A stretch of 60,182 nt of DNA from Sphingomonas sp. (GCA_017849555.1 JAFIGU010000119.1:1-60182); one strand, 5' to 3'; shown: positions 16,634 through 26,283, numbered from the stretch's first letter. The notes: a model not told the origin generated them from the letters alone. Made by a program: numbers and translations.

Positions 16634-17423
16634 TGAGGCTGACATTCTGGTCGATGCCATTGATGGCGCGGGTCTGACTGCGGCGGATGCGCCCCTCGGC
16701 GTTGCGCTTGCGGCCATGCAATCCACCACGAATGACGTTTTCCTGAATGACGTTGAAGGTGGTCCAGAGGCTTTGCCCGACATCCTCGCGGCGGCGCGGC
16801 GCGATGATCTGGTCTGGACGGACGGGGCTTTCATCCTCGCCATAACGGGCAACAAGGCTCGCCTCAGCAAAGACGCGTTGCTCGTCCTGCGACAGGCGCG
16901 TTTCCTTCATCGTCTCGCTGGCGTCGATCAGGCGCGGGAAATCCTCGGCGACGGTGTAAACGCCTTCGATGATGTCATGCTGGATATTGCCCTTGTGCGG
17001 CACGCGGACTTCCTCGAACCGCTCGCCCGCAATCATGCTGTTGGCGCAGACGAATCTTAGTATGCCCGCGAACATCTGATAGGCGCTGGTCCCGTCATGG
17101 CTGTTGACGATGATGACTTCGGCGGCTTCTGGCTTGCCGATGCCGTCATCGCGGCGCAGGCGCAGCATGTGCTTGGCGTGGCCGTGCCGGCTCCCGTCGC
17201 GTGGCACGGACTGGACGGCGAAGAACGGAAACCATCCTTCGCGGCGCAATCCCTCCACGATGTCGATGGTGGGAACATAGATATAGCGTTCCGAACGGCT
17301 GTCATGCGCCTCGCGCGCGAAGATCGATGGGACGTGGCGGTAAAGCGCCTCGTTATCGAGCGGCTCGCGCCCGCTGATCTGGTGCGCGTTGCGGCCGAAA
17401 CGGGTTGCAAGCTGGTGATACAT
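16634..17423 (-). pseudogene. DUF932 protein gene, 5' part, interrupted by insertion sequences
   Basis: The start ATG at 17423 (MYHQLATRFG) has AGGAGA at 8 bases. About 263 residues of DUF932 remain (AEVIIVNSHDGTSAYQMFAG, FRFVCANSMIAG-type motifs, ENVIRGGLHGRKRNAEG), up to GIDQNVSLI at the IS630-like element. The last 17 residues are at 14070-14122. Read-through into the element adds about 20 foreign residues and stops at 16575. DUF932 proteins are element-borne and related to plasmid/phage proteins of unknown function. A shortened product may still be made. Confidence 0.85.
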
Positions 17424-17615
17424 GGTCTTTCTCCTATGGGCTTGGGTTGGAGCGCAGCGACCGAAGCTGGGCGGAAGCTCACTCCGAAGTGCGCCGAGGG
17501 CTGGCCCTAAGCACGCGGCCTGGCGTGAGCGCCAGCGGGAGCCGGGCGAGAGACATCGATCAGGATGTGCAAGCCTGAAAGCCGTGAACACGGACATCCT
17601 GATCACGGTATTTCC
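17424..17615 (-). repeat. Leader copy 1, upstream of DUF932
   Basis: This ~190-bp sequence, reading into the DUF932 start, recurs almost unchanged upstream of the ParB-like gene (21971-22255). It includes the ribosome binding site and, at its far end, an 11-bp inverted repeat GATCAGGATGT (17558-17568) / ACATCCTGATC (17594-17604), which is partly decayed in the second copy. Likely contents are a promoter and a structured 5' leader shared by the two genes. Confidence 0.8.
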
Positions 17616-17642
17616 TGAAAGGCGTGCGGCCATGAGCATGAC

Positions 17643-17670
17643 GAAGCCCCGCTCGGGTGAGCGGGGCTTC
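17643..17670 (-). terminator. Terminator hairpin after the second DUF736 gene
   Basis: Arms GAAGCCCCGCT (17643-17653) and AGCGGGGCTTC (17660-17670) form a perfect 11-bp stem with a 6-base loop, 14 bases after the stop of the DUF736 gene. Confidence 0.7.
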
Positions 17671-17684
17671 TTGGGGTTCCGGCC

Positions 17685-18008
17685 TCAGTCGCCGCTGCGG
17701 CGGGACCAGATGAGGCTGTGGCCTTCGCCGTCCTCGGTCTCGACCAGGCTGGCGTAGATCGGCGCCGGGAAGCTCGGATCGTCCAGCTTGACCGAGAGAT
17801 ATTCGCGCTGCGTCTCGCGGGCAGTCTTCTTCCAGGCTGCGCCGAACTCGACGCTGTTGCCGGCGATGATGCGGAAGTCGGGGCCGCGCTCGCTCTCGCC
17901 CTCGGTGGGGACGAACTTGGCCTTGACGTTGAGGGTCAGGGTCTTGACCGAACCGGTGAAGCCGGCTGTGCCGTTGTCGTTCTTCGTGAAGGTGCCGATG
18001 GTCGCCAT
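17685..18008 (-). CDS. DUF736 family protein (second copy)
   Basis: 107 residues (MATIGTFTKNDNGTAGFTG...HSLIWSRRSGD), a complete DUF736 protein clearly diverged from the one at 9192-9527. Its function is unknown. It is followed by its own terminator hairpin and preceded by a long gene-poor stretch, so it is probably transcribed alone. Confidence 0.85.
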   Translation of the reverse strand: MATIGTFTKNDNGTAGFTGSVKTLTLNVKAKFVPTEGESERGPDFRIIAGNSVEFGAAWKKTARETQREYLSVKLDDPSFPAPIYASLVETEDGEGHSLIWSRRSGD

Positions 18009-18786
18009 TGTCGTGTTCCTTTTTCGATCGGGCCGCGCCTATCGCGTCCTCGATGCGGGTCGTGCGACCGGGGACGATCGGCCCTGCACCCGGAGGGCGG
18101 AACGAAGTGGAAGACGGCCGGAGACGGCTTTTTTGCCTGGCGATGCAAAGCGCGCTCACGCGCGGCGGAAAAAAGCTGGTGACGGCCGTTGCGGGAAGAC
18201 GATCGAGGCGATGCTTCAGCGTCGCCGGTCCTCGGTCAGACCCAAACCAATCGAGGACGCCTTTAGGGGCGGCTGACAGGAAAATCGGGAAGAACACGGC
18301 AACGGCGACGCCGGTGCATGCCCCAGACACGGCGCGGCTGAATCGAGACGCGTCATCGTCACCCTGATCCTCGATGCCAATGCAAGGAGACGATCTCTGC
18401 CGAGGCGAGACCGCGCGCGCCCTTCCGATCTTCGCTCGCCGCCGGCGGCGCCATGATTGGCGAATCTGGAAGGGAGCCACCCGCCTGATGCCGAGCGCTT
18501 CTGCTGTCTGCTGAATGATCCGACATTCCCATGCGGCTCAACCCGCATTGTCGAGTACGATGAGGAAACGGCCCAACGCATGAGCCCGTTGCACGGTGAT
18601 GCAAAGGCGAAACGCGAGATGCGCCGCCCCTGCGGGGCTTCGGAGAAATGGCGTAGCGCCTCTTTGCGTTAGCGGTCGAAGCCGAATGGCGGAAACGCGC
18701 CATGGGCGTGGTTCCGGCGCAGCCAAGAACGCGGCCCGAAGGGCGACGTCATCCGAGACAAAGGGACTGTCGAAGGTTCTCGGCTA
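18009..18786. other. 778-bp stretch without a convincing gene
   Basis: Short frames exist on both strands but none has protein-like composition over its length plus a ribosome binding site. The least poor candidate is a hydrophobic stretch on the minus strand near 18240-18340 (TGVAVAVFFPIFLSAAPKG), which has no clear start. The stretch presumably contains the promoter of the DUF736 gene; poly-A/T tracts lie near 18130 and 18175. Confidence 0.5.
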
Positions 18787-19275
18787 TCAAGGGGTGTAGA
18801 GTTCTCGAATGATATTCGTGACGATCTCAAACGGGATCAGAAACAACGGTGGATTGAGAACGGTGTCGCTGCCATGGGCAAACATATTGCGCATTCGGCT
18901 CAGATGCTCGATCTTCGAAAGGATCAGGTTCTGTTCCTTGGCCACCCGCAGCAGTTCGTCGAGCATCGCCGGACGCGGCTTTCCGCTCTTATCGACCCTG
19001 CCGGCAAATTGATGCCCGATGCGCTCTCGCAGGGCCAATTCCAAACAGGGAAATGTCTGGCTGGCTGCCAAGGTCAGAAGATCATAGGAGAAATAGGCGT
19101 AGACATAGACGTGTCGAACCGCATTGTGCGCCCGTCGCACGCTTTCGGGCACGGCCTCCGGAAGCTCGAACGCGCACATGTCCTTGTGCAGGTCCAGAAG
19201 CGTGCTCCCTACAAATCCTGCGGTTCCGGCAAAATAGGGATCGGGATCAGTCAGGTTGAGCGCACTCTTGAACAC
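18787..19275 (-). CDS. HEPN-motif protein of unknown function
   Basis: 162 residues, starting at a GTG (19275) with AGAGAG just upstream. It is mostly helical. Near the end it has RNMFAH (residues ~129-134), the R-x4-H motif of HEPN ribonucleases, in the usual setting (LSRMRNMFAHG). A preceding YAYFSYDLLTLAAS..LELALRERI stretch matches the first HEPN helices. HEPN proteins often act as RNases in defence or toxin-antitoxin systems. No obvious antitoxin gene is adjacent. A cargo defence gene is plausible but unproven. Confidence 0.6.
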   Translation of the reverse strand: MFKSALNLTDPDPYFAGTAGFVGSTLLDLHKDMCAFELPEAVPESVRRAHNAVRHVYVYAYFSYDLLTLAASQTFPCLELALRERIGHQFAGRVDKSGKPRPAMLDELLRVAKEQNLILSKIEHLSRMRNMFAHGSDTVLNPPLFLIPFEIVTNIIRELYTP

Positions 19276-19341
19276 GGCATCTCTCTATGGATTTCGAAAA
19301 TAGTTGGAGCGCGAAGACAATAGAGCCAGTTGCCATGCAGT

Positions 19342-19764
19342 TCACGCGCTTTGATCGATCGATTGCACAGTTCCGAGAAGCCGCACCAGCGCCGACACGC
19401 CAACGAAGCCGCCGCCAAGGATGCAGAAGATTTGCCGCCAGACCTCGGACGGCACGGCCTCGCGCGTGATGCCGTGGACCAGCGCATAGCCAGCGACGGC
19501 GGCGGGCGCGGCGACGACGAGCGCCACCGCAAGGCGCAGGATCGGCGGGCGCACCGTGATGAACAGCACGACCAGCAGCCCATAGGCGGCGACAGCGGCC
19601 ACAAGTCCGACCAGTCCCGCGCCGATCAGGCCGGAGCCGGAGGCGTAGGCCAGACGCGCCGCTTCCACCGTGAGCAGGAAGGGCAACGCATAGACGGCGA
19701 GCGTGTAGGCCAGAACACAGAGGCCGACGATCAGCACGACCGCCATCACCATAAGCGTGATCAT
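19342..19764 (-). CDS. Small polytopic membrane protein
   Basis: 140 residues with four hydrophobic helices (about 3-30, 45-68, 76-98 and 110-128). GGAGG is present 9 bases before the ATG. I do not recognise a family. Its place after the ParB-like gene suggests that it belongs to the element's maintenance/accessory set. Confidence 0.7.
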   Translation of the reverse strand: MITLMVMAVVLIVGLCVLAYTLAVYALPFLLTVEAARLAYASGSGLIGAGLVGLVAAVAAYGLLVVLFITVRPPILRLAVALVVAAPAAVAGYALVHGITREAVPSEVWRQIFCILGGGFVGVSALVRLLGTVQSIDQSA

Positions 19765-19897
19765 CGCAACATCCTCCTGATGCCGATGGCCGGGCGGTCA
19801 TCGGTCGGTCGCGCGGGGCAATCCCCGCGCGACCACATTTTTTTTGGAAGTCGAGAGGCAGGAAGGCCGGAACCGCTGACGCGATCCCGGCCGGTCG

Positions 19898-21970
19898 TCA
19901 CTCCGCCGCAACGGCGAAGGCTTCGGGCTCGCTGGCTTCGTGAGCGTCCTCGGCGTCAGCGCGCGGCGCGTCCGGCTGCTCGTCCGTCAACCATGCGGGC
20001 TGCACGGTCCGCATCAGCGGCGGAAGCCAGCCCGTTGCGGCAAGGAGCTGCTCGGCAGCTTCCGCCATCGGCTGCTTCTTCATGGCGGCGATGCGGTCCG
20101 CCGCCTCGTTGCTGACCGCTTCGCGCACGGCGGCGAGGATATGCGCCTTGGTGACGCGACCGAGATAGGTCCGCACCGTGGGCGTCCAATGCGCCGTCAT
20201 GTCGAGGGCTACCGCCGTCGCCAGACTGTCCGCCGTCTCATGGGCGCATGGCTTGCGCTCCCATGGCTGCTTCACCGCGTTGACGGTGAGTGCGGCGCAA
20301 TGCGCGAACAGCGCCATGACGCTGGCATGGTCGAGCGAGGCAATGAAGCCCCACAACTCCGCCACGTCGCGCGGCATATCCGCCGCCCATGCCGCATGAC
20401 GATCCGCCAGCGCCTTGCCCGCTGCCGTATCCTCGATGCCGTCCGCGTGTCCGCCAAGATGCGCGGAGGTCGGGCGGATTTCGAGGCAGGTGGCGTCCAC
20501 GCCGCGATAGAAGGTCTGCGCGGCGAGCGCATGGGTGACGGCGAGCAGGGCCATGTCCGGCTGCTCGCCAAGCGCGAGGCGAAGGCCAAGCGTCCGGTGA
20601 GCGGTGAGGTCGCGGATGAGCAGATCGGAGAGCGGCTTGCCGTCTTCCTCCGCTTCCTCGTCTTCCGGCTCAAGGTCGGAACCAAGGTTCCCGCCCTCGT
20701 CGTGTCCGCTGTCCTCGATGATCTCGCCATCGCCGCTGACGCGAACGCCGTCATTGACGGTTTCGCTGGTGTCGACTTCCTCCGGCTTCTCGTCCTCGGC
20801 ACGGATGAAGCCGCGTTCGATGCGGGTTTCTCCGTCATGGGAGAGCACGACGAAGACGCCGCTGCGCGCGATCTCTTGCGCGTCATAGACATGGCGCAGG
20901 GCGTCGATGCGCTCGATCTCGGCCTCAAGCTCTCCGAACTTCTGATCGACATCGTCAGGAAGTTCTTCGGCGCTCTCATATTCCGACGACAGCCGATCAT
21001 ATTCCTTCTGTGCGCCGTCGTAGGCGGCAGCGTCATCCTCGGAAAGCTGCACCGGCTGCGGATAGGTGCGGCGCAGGCCGTGAGCGTGGGGATAATCGAT
21101 ATGGACCGAAACCCACTTCCAGCCTTCCGCCTCCTGCACCTGCGATGCGATCCGCTCCAGCTTGTCGATGACAAGCCGGTCCAGCAGCGCGGCGTCTTCG
21201 TAGAAGCCGCCGCGATCCTCGGTGAACAGGTCGCGGATGATGTTGCCGCCTGCCTCGGCATAGGCTTGCGCACCGACAAAAATCGCGCGCCGATCCGTTG
21301 CCGCGACGTTGGTCTTGGTGAGGTCGCGGCGGATGATCCACGGCTCGCGGTTATGGGACAGGTTCTCGTAAACCTGCTCCTGCCGTGCGTGATCCTCGGT
21401 AATCGCGAAGGCCATCAACTGGTCCAAGGTCAAATCGCCGTCGCGATAGACCTGCATCAGCTTGGGGCTGACCGCGCCGAGACGAAGCCGCTGCTTCACC
21501 ACATGCGCCGTGACGCCGAAGCGCGCGGCGATTTCCTCCGCGCCCCATCCGCGATTGTCCGCAAGCTCGCGGAATCGTTCGAACTGATCCGCAGGCGAGA
21601 GGTCTTCACGCGACACGTTTTCGTCAAGGCTGATCTCGGCCGGATCGTTTACTGTGTCGATCACGCAGCGGATTGGTTCGGTCTTCTTGATCTCCTTGCG
21701 CTTCACGCGCAGCAACTGCGCCAGCCTGCGGCCTTCACCGATGGTGACGAGATAGAAGCCGGTCGGCTCGCCCTCTGCGTCACGCTCGGGCTCCACCACC
21801 AGATTTTGCAGGATGCCCTTGGCGGCGATGCTCGCGGCCTTCGCCTCGATGGACGCTTCGCTATGCGGGGTCTTGCGGGCGTTCTTCGGGTGCTTCTTGA
21901 GCTTGTTGAGTGGGATGAAAACCGTCGCGCCATTGTCGATGACGGGAGCGGTGTTTGCGTTGGTGGTCAT
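19898..21970 (-). CDS. Large ParB/RepB/Spo0J-type protein
   Basis: 690 residues. The N-terminal ParB domain (PLNKLKKHPKNARKTP, VTIGEGRRLAQLL) is followed by the HTH (AEEIAARFGVTAHVVKQRLR), together residues ~15-200. The remainder is a long acidic region (EDEEAEEDGKPLSD near 430) and a helical C-terminal part found in ParB-like proteins of Tn4371-like elements. Such proteins are nucleases or regulators rather than classical partition partners, and the parA gene is 10 kb away. Its 5' leader is a copy of the DUF932 leader. Confidence 0.88.
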   Translation of the reverse strand: MTTNANTAPVIDNGATVFIPLNKLKKHPKNARKTPHSEASIEAKAASIAAKGILQNLVVEPERDAEGEPTGFYLVTIGEGRRLAQLLRVKRKEIKKTEPIRCVIDTVNDPAEISLDENVSREDLSPADQFERFRELADNRGWGAEEIAARFGVTAHVVKQRLRLGAVSPKLMQVYRDGDLTLDQLMAFAITEDHARQEQVYENLSHNREPWIIRRDLTKTNVAATDRRAIFVGAQAYAEAGGNIIRDLFTEDRGGFYEDAALLDRLVIDKLERIASQVQEAEGWKWVSVHIDYPHAHGLRRTYPQPVQLSEDDAAAYDGAQKEYDRLSSEYESAEELPDDVDQKFGELEAEIERIDALRHVYDAQEIARSGVFVVLSHDGETRIERGFIRAEDEKPEEVDTSETVNDGVRVSGDGEIIEDSGHDEGGNLGSDLEPEDEEAEEDGKPLSDLLIRDLTAHRTLGLRLALGEQPDMALLAVTHALAAQTFYRGVDATCLEIRPTSAHLGGHADGIEDTAAGKALADRHAAWAADMPRDVAELWGFIASLDHASVMALFAHCAALTVNAVKQPWERKPCAHETADSLATAVALDMTAHWTPTVRTYLGRVTKAHILAAVREAVSNEAADRIAAMKKQPMAEAAEQLLAATGWLPPLMRTVQPAWLTDEQPDAPRADAEDAHEASEPEAFAVAAE

Positions 21971-22255
21971 GGTCTTTCTCCTATGGGCTTGGGTTGGAGC
22001 GCAGCGCTGCGCTGCAACCCTGGCCGTCGCCGAGACCGGGTGTGCAAACGGAGGGGTGGCTTCGCGGGGAACCGGCTGCAGGGAGCGCAGCGACCGAAGC
22101 TGGGCGGAAGCCCACTCCGAAGTGCGCCGAGGGCTGGCCCTAAGCCCGCTGCCCGGCGTGAGCGCCAGCGGGAGCCGGGCGAGAGACATCGAGCAGGAAG
22201 TGCAAAGCCTGAAAGTCGTGAACACGGATGTCCTGATCACCGCATTTCCAGATGC
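21971..22255 (-). repeat. Leader copy 2, upstream of the ParB-like gene
   Basis: Second copy of the leader at 17424-17615. It contains an extra ~83 bp (about 22008-22090) bounded by the direct repeat GGAGCGCAGCG. The rest matches with scattered substitutions. Identity extends through the ribosome binding site to the ATG. Confidence 0.8.
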
Positions 22256-22294
22256 AGCAAGAAGCACCGCGACGGTTGCTGTTCCAGTCACAAG

Positions 22295-22999
22295 TTACGA
22301 AAGTCCCTCCAGCACCAGACGAGCGACGGTCTGCGCGCGCGTCCTGGCGCCGAACTTACGGCGGGCCTGATCGATATGGGTCCTCACCGTGGTCTGGGAC
22401 ACGCCGAGCAGATCGGCGATCTCCCAATCGGTCTTTCCAGCCGCCACCCATCGGATGCATTCCAATTCGCGATGGGTGAGCGCAGCCCGCGGATTGATGA
22501 CCGGCGCTAGTCTGGTCAAGGCGCGGCATCGCTCATGCGTGAGGAAGGCAAGCTGGTGCAATTCGCCGCGCAGGGCGGGCGGCATGGGTCGCTCCTTGCC
22601 CGCCATGGCGACGAGCCCGAAATAGCCGCCCGGTCCGTGGATCGGAACCGACAGCCCGTCCGTCCAGCCCCATTCGCCAGCGGTGTCCCAAATATCCTGT
22701 TCGGCGCGCGACAAGGTGCGCACGGCCTTCGCTTCTAGCCAGGTAAAGGGCGCGATGCGCCGTCTGGCTTCGGCTACGGTGTAATCGGCGGCGAGGAAAT
22801 TGCGCCTAACATAGAGCTCGATCCAGTCAGGCGGCCAGTCCTGGAAGAAGAAATGCGTCTCCGGTCCCATATCAGTCGGCAGGAAGGCGCCGCAAGCGCT
22901 GGCAGTATAGCCATGGACAGCGATCCGCTGCTTGAACAACGCCTTGACCGCATCGATCGTCGCGCAGGCCGCAAGCGCGCCGGCGAATTCATCGTCCAT
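22295..22999 (-). CDS. LuxR-family regulator with autoinducer domain (solo 1)
   Basis: 234 residues. The N-terminal autoinducer-binding domain keeps Trp and Tyr in DWIELYV, Asp in AADYTV and Trp in PFTW, the usual acyl-homoserine-lactone contacts, but the Pro after the Asp is Tyr. The C-terminal GerE-type HTH reads LTHRELECIRWVAAGKTDWE. No luxI-type synthase is in the window. A near-identical paralogue lies at 28326-29030. In related elements a LuxR protein (TraR) drives excision and transfer and is countered by QseM, so these are candidate transfer regulators. Confidence 0.88.
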   Translation of the reverse strand: MDDEFAGALAACATIDAVKALFKQRIAVHGYTASACGAFLPTDMGPETHFFFQDWPPDWIELYVRRNFLAADYTVAEARRRIAPFTWLEAKAVRTLSRAEQDIWDTAGEWGWTDGLSVPIHGPGGYFGLVAMAGKERPMPPALRGELHQLAFLTHERCRALTRLAPVINPRAALTHRELECIRWVAAGKTDWEIADLLGVSQTTVRTHIDQARRKFGARTRAQTVARLVLEGLS

Positions 23000-23259
23000 C
23001 GCTGAACCTATTCCTTTGAACCGGAACGTTGCGATCGCTGCCGAAGCATCGCGCGCAGGCGCCTTCACAAATGCTGCGCCGCTCGATGCTCACCCGCTGC
23101 GAACGATGCGGATGGCGTCGCCGCGCTTCAAAATGCGATCCTGAGCCCGACCTATCGCGGCGGGATTGGACGATGCGCTGGTGAACTGGCGACTTCGCTG
23201 TTTCTTGACGCAATCGATTGTGTTCCTCAAGGCCGCAATCGTCCTCGCTGTATGATCGG

Positions 23260-26200
23260 TCAGAACCTCACGCTGAGATTGGCGCGAACCGATTGATCAC
23301 TGGCGCTGGGGGCGAACTGGCCGCTGTAGGATATGCCGAGGGTCGCGGCGGGTGTAAGGTTGAGATCAAGCCCAGTCTCGATGATTGCGGCATCTCTTGC
23401 GATCGGCACACCGGCGACCGTGAAGGGGTTGCCAGCGGAGAAGGCTTGCATTGACAGAGGCGTGGTGTCGCCGAAGGCGTGCCGCCAGCCGAGCGAGCCG
23501 CGCGCGGTCAGGTTGATGTCGGCGAGAGCAAAGCCAGTCGAGGCCCTGAGGCCAAGCGTGGTGAACGTCGTATCCATGGTCTGGCCGTTGGCGCGGAGCC
23601 CCGCCACGCCGCCCTGTTCGGCAAAGCCGCCGTTGTTGAGGTTTACATAAGCCAGATTAGCGAAGGGTTCGAACGAAGCCACAGGCGTGTCGATGCGGTA
23701 GCCGAGATCGCCGAAGGCCTGGAAGGTGCCGGCATCGTATTTGCCCTTCAGGCTATCCGCGAAGCCGGGGAAGATGGCGGAGCGGCTGGTCGAGATATCG
23801 TGCCATGTGTAGGTAAGGCCGGTGCGCAAACCAAGAGCCCCCCATTGCGTGCCGCCATAAAGGCCAAGGTGATAGTTGTCGCTCGATCCGGAAGACTGGC
23901 GGTCCCGAACATTGAAGCTGGTGCGGCTATAGCCGGCGATGAGGCCGAGCCGCCAGGTCTCGAACACCGGTGTGTCGGCGCCGATCAGGAAACCGCCGGT
24001 CGAGCGCTCGAGGCGTGCGGCATTGCCGTCGCTGCTGGTGTGGCCCCAGGAGCCAAAGCCCTTGCCCCAGACGGCCAGGCGGTCGCCGGTGGGGGCGACA
24101 GCCTGTGGGCCGCCGGGACCATAGGCCATCACCGGTAGAGAGGATGCGGCAACATCCGCGAAGGCCGAGCGGATGCGGTCGGTCGCGGCATCACGCACGA
24201 AGCGGCTGTCCTCGATCAGCGCCGTCTTGGCGCTGGCATAGATCTCGCCCGAAACCGCATCGAAGGCGCGGCGGGCGGTAGGCGCGTCGAGTTGCAGGAC
24301 GGCCGCATAGATCGGATGGCCCCAACCCAGCGATTCTACCCCACCGCCCGCGGCACGCTGATTGCGCGTGCCGCCGATCGTGGCGAAGTCGGTGCTGTTG
24401 CGGTTCAACGTCAGATAAACATTGCTCGGATCGTAAGTGAGGACCGGCGTCAGGAAGGCGAAGTTCGAGGTGGCGCCGGCAAAGTTGCCATTGCGCCCAC
24501 CAGTGGCGGTGAGGATGGTGTAGGTGGTCGCCGGCGCATAGTTTCCGGCGCTGGCCAGCACCTTGACTGTCCCGCCCTGGATCATTGCTGTGCCCGTGGC
24601 GAGGATCTTGTCCGCTTGACCTGCTGCGTTGGCTTCAACCTCGTAAATCGAGCCAGGCGCGAATGTGACATTCCCGGTGACGTTGAGTGTGCCAATCGAG
24701 TTGCCCGGCGCGATCGTACCGCCGGCGTTCACCGTGGTCGAGCCGACGGTGCCGCTACCGGCAAGTATGCCGCCCGAACTGACCGTGGTCAGCGCCGAAG
24801 TGGCGATGGAGCCATCGACCACGAGAGTGCCAGCGTTGATCGTCGTAGCGCCAGTGTAAAGATTGGTCCCGGTCAGACGGAAAACGCCCGTCCCCACCTT
24901 GGTCATGCTGCCGGAGCCGCCGATGGTACCCGATAACGTGGTCGAGGCGTTATCGGCTCCTGTCGTCAGAGTGCCGGCGCCTAACGTGACATTGCCGGCG
25001 CCAGCGAGCGAACCGATGGCCTGGTTGAAATTATTGAGATCGAGCGTTGCAGCGCCATTCACCGTATGGGCAGAATTAGCCGAGAAGGCGTTCGCATTCG
25101 CGGCCTGCAACACGCCGGCGGAAACCAGCGTCGCGCCACTATAGTTGATCGTGGAACTGAAACCACTCCCTGAGGTTTGTAGCGTCAGAGTCCCGCTCCC
25201 GGTCTTGGTCAGTCCGCCGGTCCCGATGATCGAACCGAAATAAGTGCCATTCTGGTTATCGCCGCCGATCGTGAGCGTACCTGCGCCGAGATCTATGGTC
25301 GGAAGCGCCCCAGGGAGGAATGCGAAGGACGTGAAACTGTCGAGCGAGGCGATCGTCTGGTTGAAGCCGTTGAGCTTCAACGTGGTGTCTCCATTCAGTG
25401 TAAAGCGCGAATTAGGCGACAGCACGTTGGCGGCGCCCGTCTGCAGCATGAGCGTGAATGAGGGCCCCCCTGATGCCCCAAATAAGAAGGTACCCCCCGT
25501 ATACGTCGTCGCCCCGCTGAGTGTTAGATTTTGGCCTCCACCGAACATTACAAAGTTGCCCGACCCTGAGATCGTGCCGGCGAACGTTCGCGGCGCGCTA
25601 TCGCCGCCAAAGAGAGTAAAAGACGTGGACGGATTAGCATGGTTCACGATAGTACCCGCACCCGACAGATTCGCGACGCTCGCGCCTCCAGCCGCAATGT
25701 TGACGGTGGTGCCAGGATTGGTCACTAGCAACGACCTTGGCGCAACCAAGGGATCGCCCGAAACGAGCCCGCCGAAATTCACTGTCCCTGACGTAACGGT
25801 CGTATTGCCGAGATAGACTCCTGTAACGTTGCTGAGCGTGACGGCGCCTGTCGTTGCGACACTGAGACCGAAATTTCCGCCAATCGCAATCCCGTCGAGA
25901 GCGCTGTTCTTCAGATTGATGGAGACTGGAACGACGATCGCAGGCAGGGGGCTTGCGAGCGCAATATTCCCGATCAGACCCGCCTGAAGCACAATGGTAT
26001 TGCTGCCGGGCGTTGCATTGCTGTCGATGATCGCCTGACGCAGCGATCCGGCGCCAGAGTCGTTTGTGTTCGTGATCGTAAAATTCGCTGCTCGCGCAGG
26101 GTCCGCGCCCAAAGCCGCGCCGCATAGTGCGGTACTGATCAAAAAGCCTCGACGGAACAAAGTGCTCGGCGCACAGCGAAAAATGCCGTTCAGAAGGGTG

Positions 26201-26283
26201 ATCGAGAGCAGCCGCCCGCGCTCAATGGTCGCGACCAATAACCGTCGGATTGTCTCGAAAGAAATATCTGCTGGAACCTTCAT
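23260..26283 (-). CDS. Autotransporter with beta-strand repeats (type Va)
   Basis: 1007 residues from ATG 26283 (CAGGACG upstream). A long signal peptide of the extended type ends near DPARAANFT (residue ~66). The passenger (~70-690) consists of autotransporter-associated repeats such as GGLTKTGSGTLTLQ and STTVNAGGTIAPGNSIGTLN. The C-terminal ~280 residues are the beta-barrel (LAVWGKGFGSWG...), ending in an aromatic residue (ANLSVRF). The product would be exposed on the cell surface or released and may be an adhesin. Base composition is lower in GC than in the neighbours, suggesting separate transfer. Confidence 0.92.
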   Translation of the reverse strand: MKVPADISFETIRRLLVATIERGRLLSITLLNGIFRCAPSTLFRRGFLISTALCGAALGADPARAANFTITNTNDSGAGSLRQAIIDSNATPGSNTIVLQAGLIGNIALASPLPAIVVPVSINLKNSALDGIAIGGNFGLSVATTGAVTLSNVTGVYLGNTTVTSGTVNFGGLVSGDPLVAPRSLLVTNPGTTVNIAAGGASVANLSGAGTIVNHANPSTSFTLFGGDSAPRTFAGTISGSGNFVMFGGGQNLTLSGATTYTGGTFLFGASGGPSFTLMLQTGAANVLSPNSRFTLNGDTTLKLNGFNQTIASLDSFTSFAFLPGALPTIDLGAGTLTIGGDNQNGTYFGSIIGTGGLTKTGSGTLTLQTSGSGFSSTINYSGATLVSAGVLQAANANAFSANSAHTVNGAATLDLNNFNQAIGSLAGAGNVTLGAGTLTTGADNASTTLSGTIGGSGSMTKVGTGVFRLTGTNLYTGATTINAGTLVVDGSIATSALTTVSSGGILAGSGTVGSTTVNAGGTIAPGNSIGTLNVTGNVTFAPGSIYEVEANAAGQADKILATGTAMIQGGTVKVLASAGNYAPATTYTILTATGGRNGNFAGATSNFAFLTPVLTYDPSNVYLTLNRNSTDFATIGGTRNQRAAGGGVESLGWGHPIYAAVLQLDAPTARRAFDAVSGEIYASAKTALIEDSRFVRDAATDRIRSAFADVAASSLPVMAYGPGGPQAVAPTGDRLAVWGKGFGSWGHTSSDGNAARLERSTGGFLIGADTPVFETWRLGLIAGYSRTSFNVRDRQSSGSSDNYHLGLYGGTQWGALGLRTGLTYTWHDISTSRSAIFPGFADSLKGKYDAGTFQAFGDLGYRIDTPVASFEPFANLAYVNLNNGGFAEQGGVAGLRANGQTMDTTFTTLGLRASTGFALADINLTARGSLGWRHAFGDTTPLSMQAFSAGNPFTVAGVPIARDAAIIETGLDLNLTPAATLGISYSGQFAPSASDQSVRANLSVRF

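Noticed and set aside
18216..18581. Minus-strand frames of 110-120 codons in the 18.0-18.8 kb stretch
   Set aside because: Several frames are open at once, compositions are not protein-like and none has a ribosome binding site.
19940..22510. 856-codon plus-strand frame across the ParB-like gene and its leader
   Set aside because: Shadow of the ParB-like gene; it also runs through the repeated leader and the LuxR gene end, which no real gene would do.
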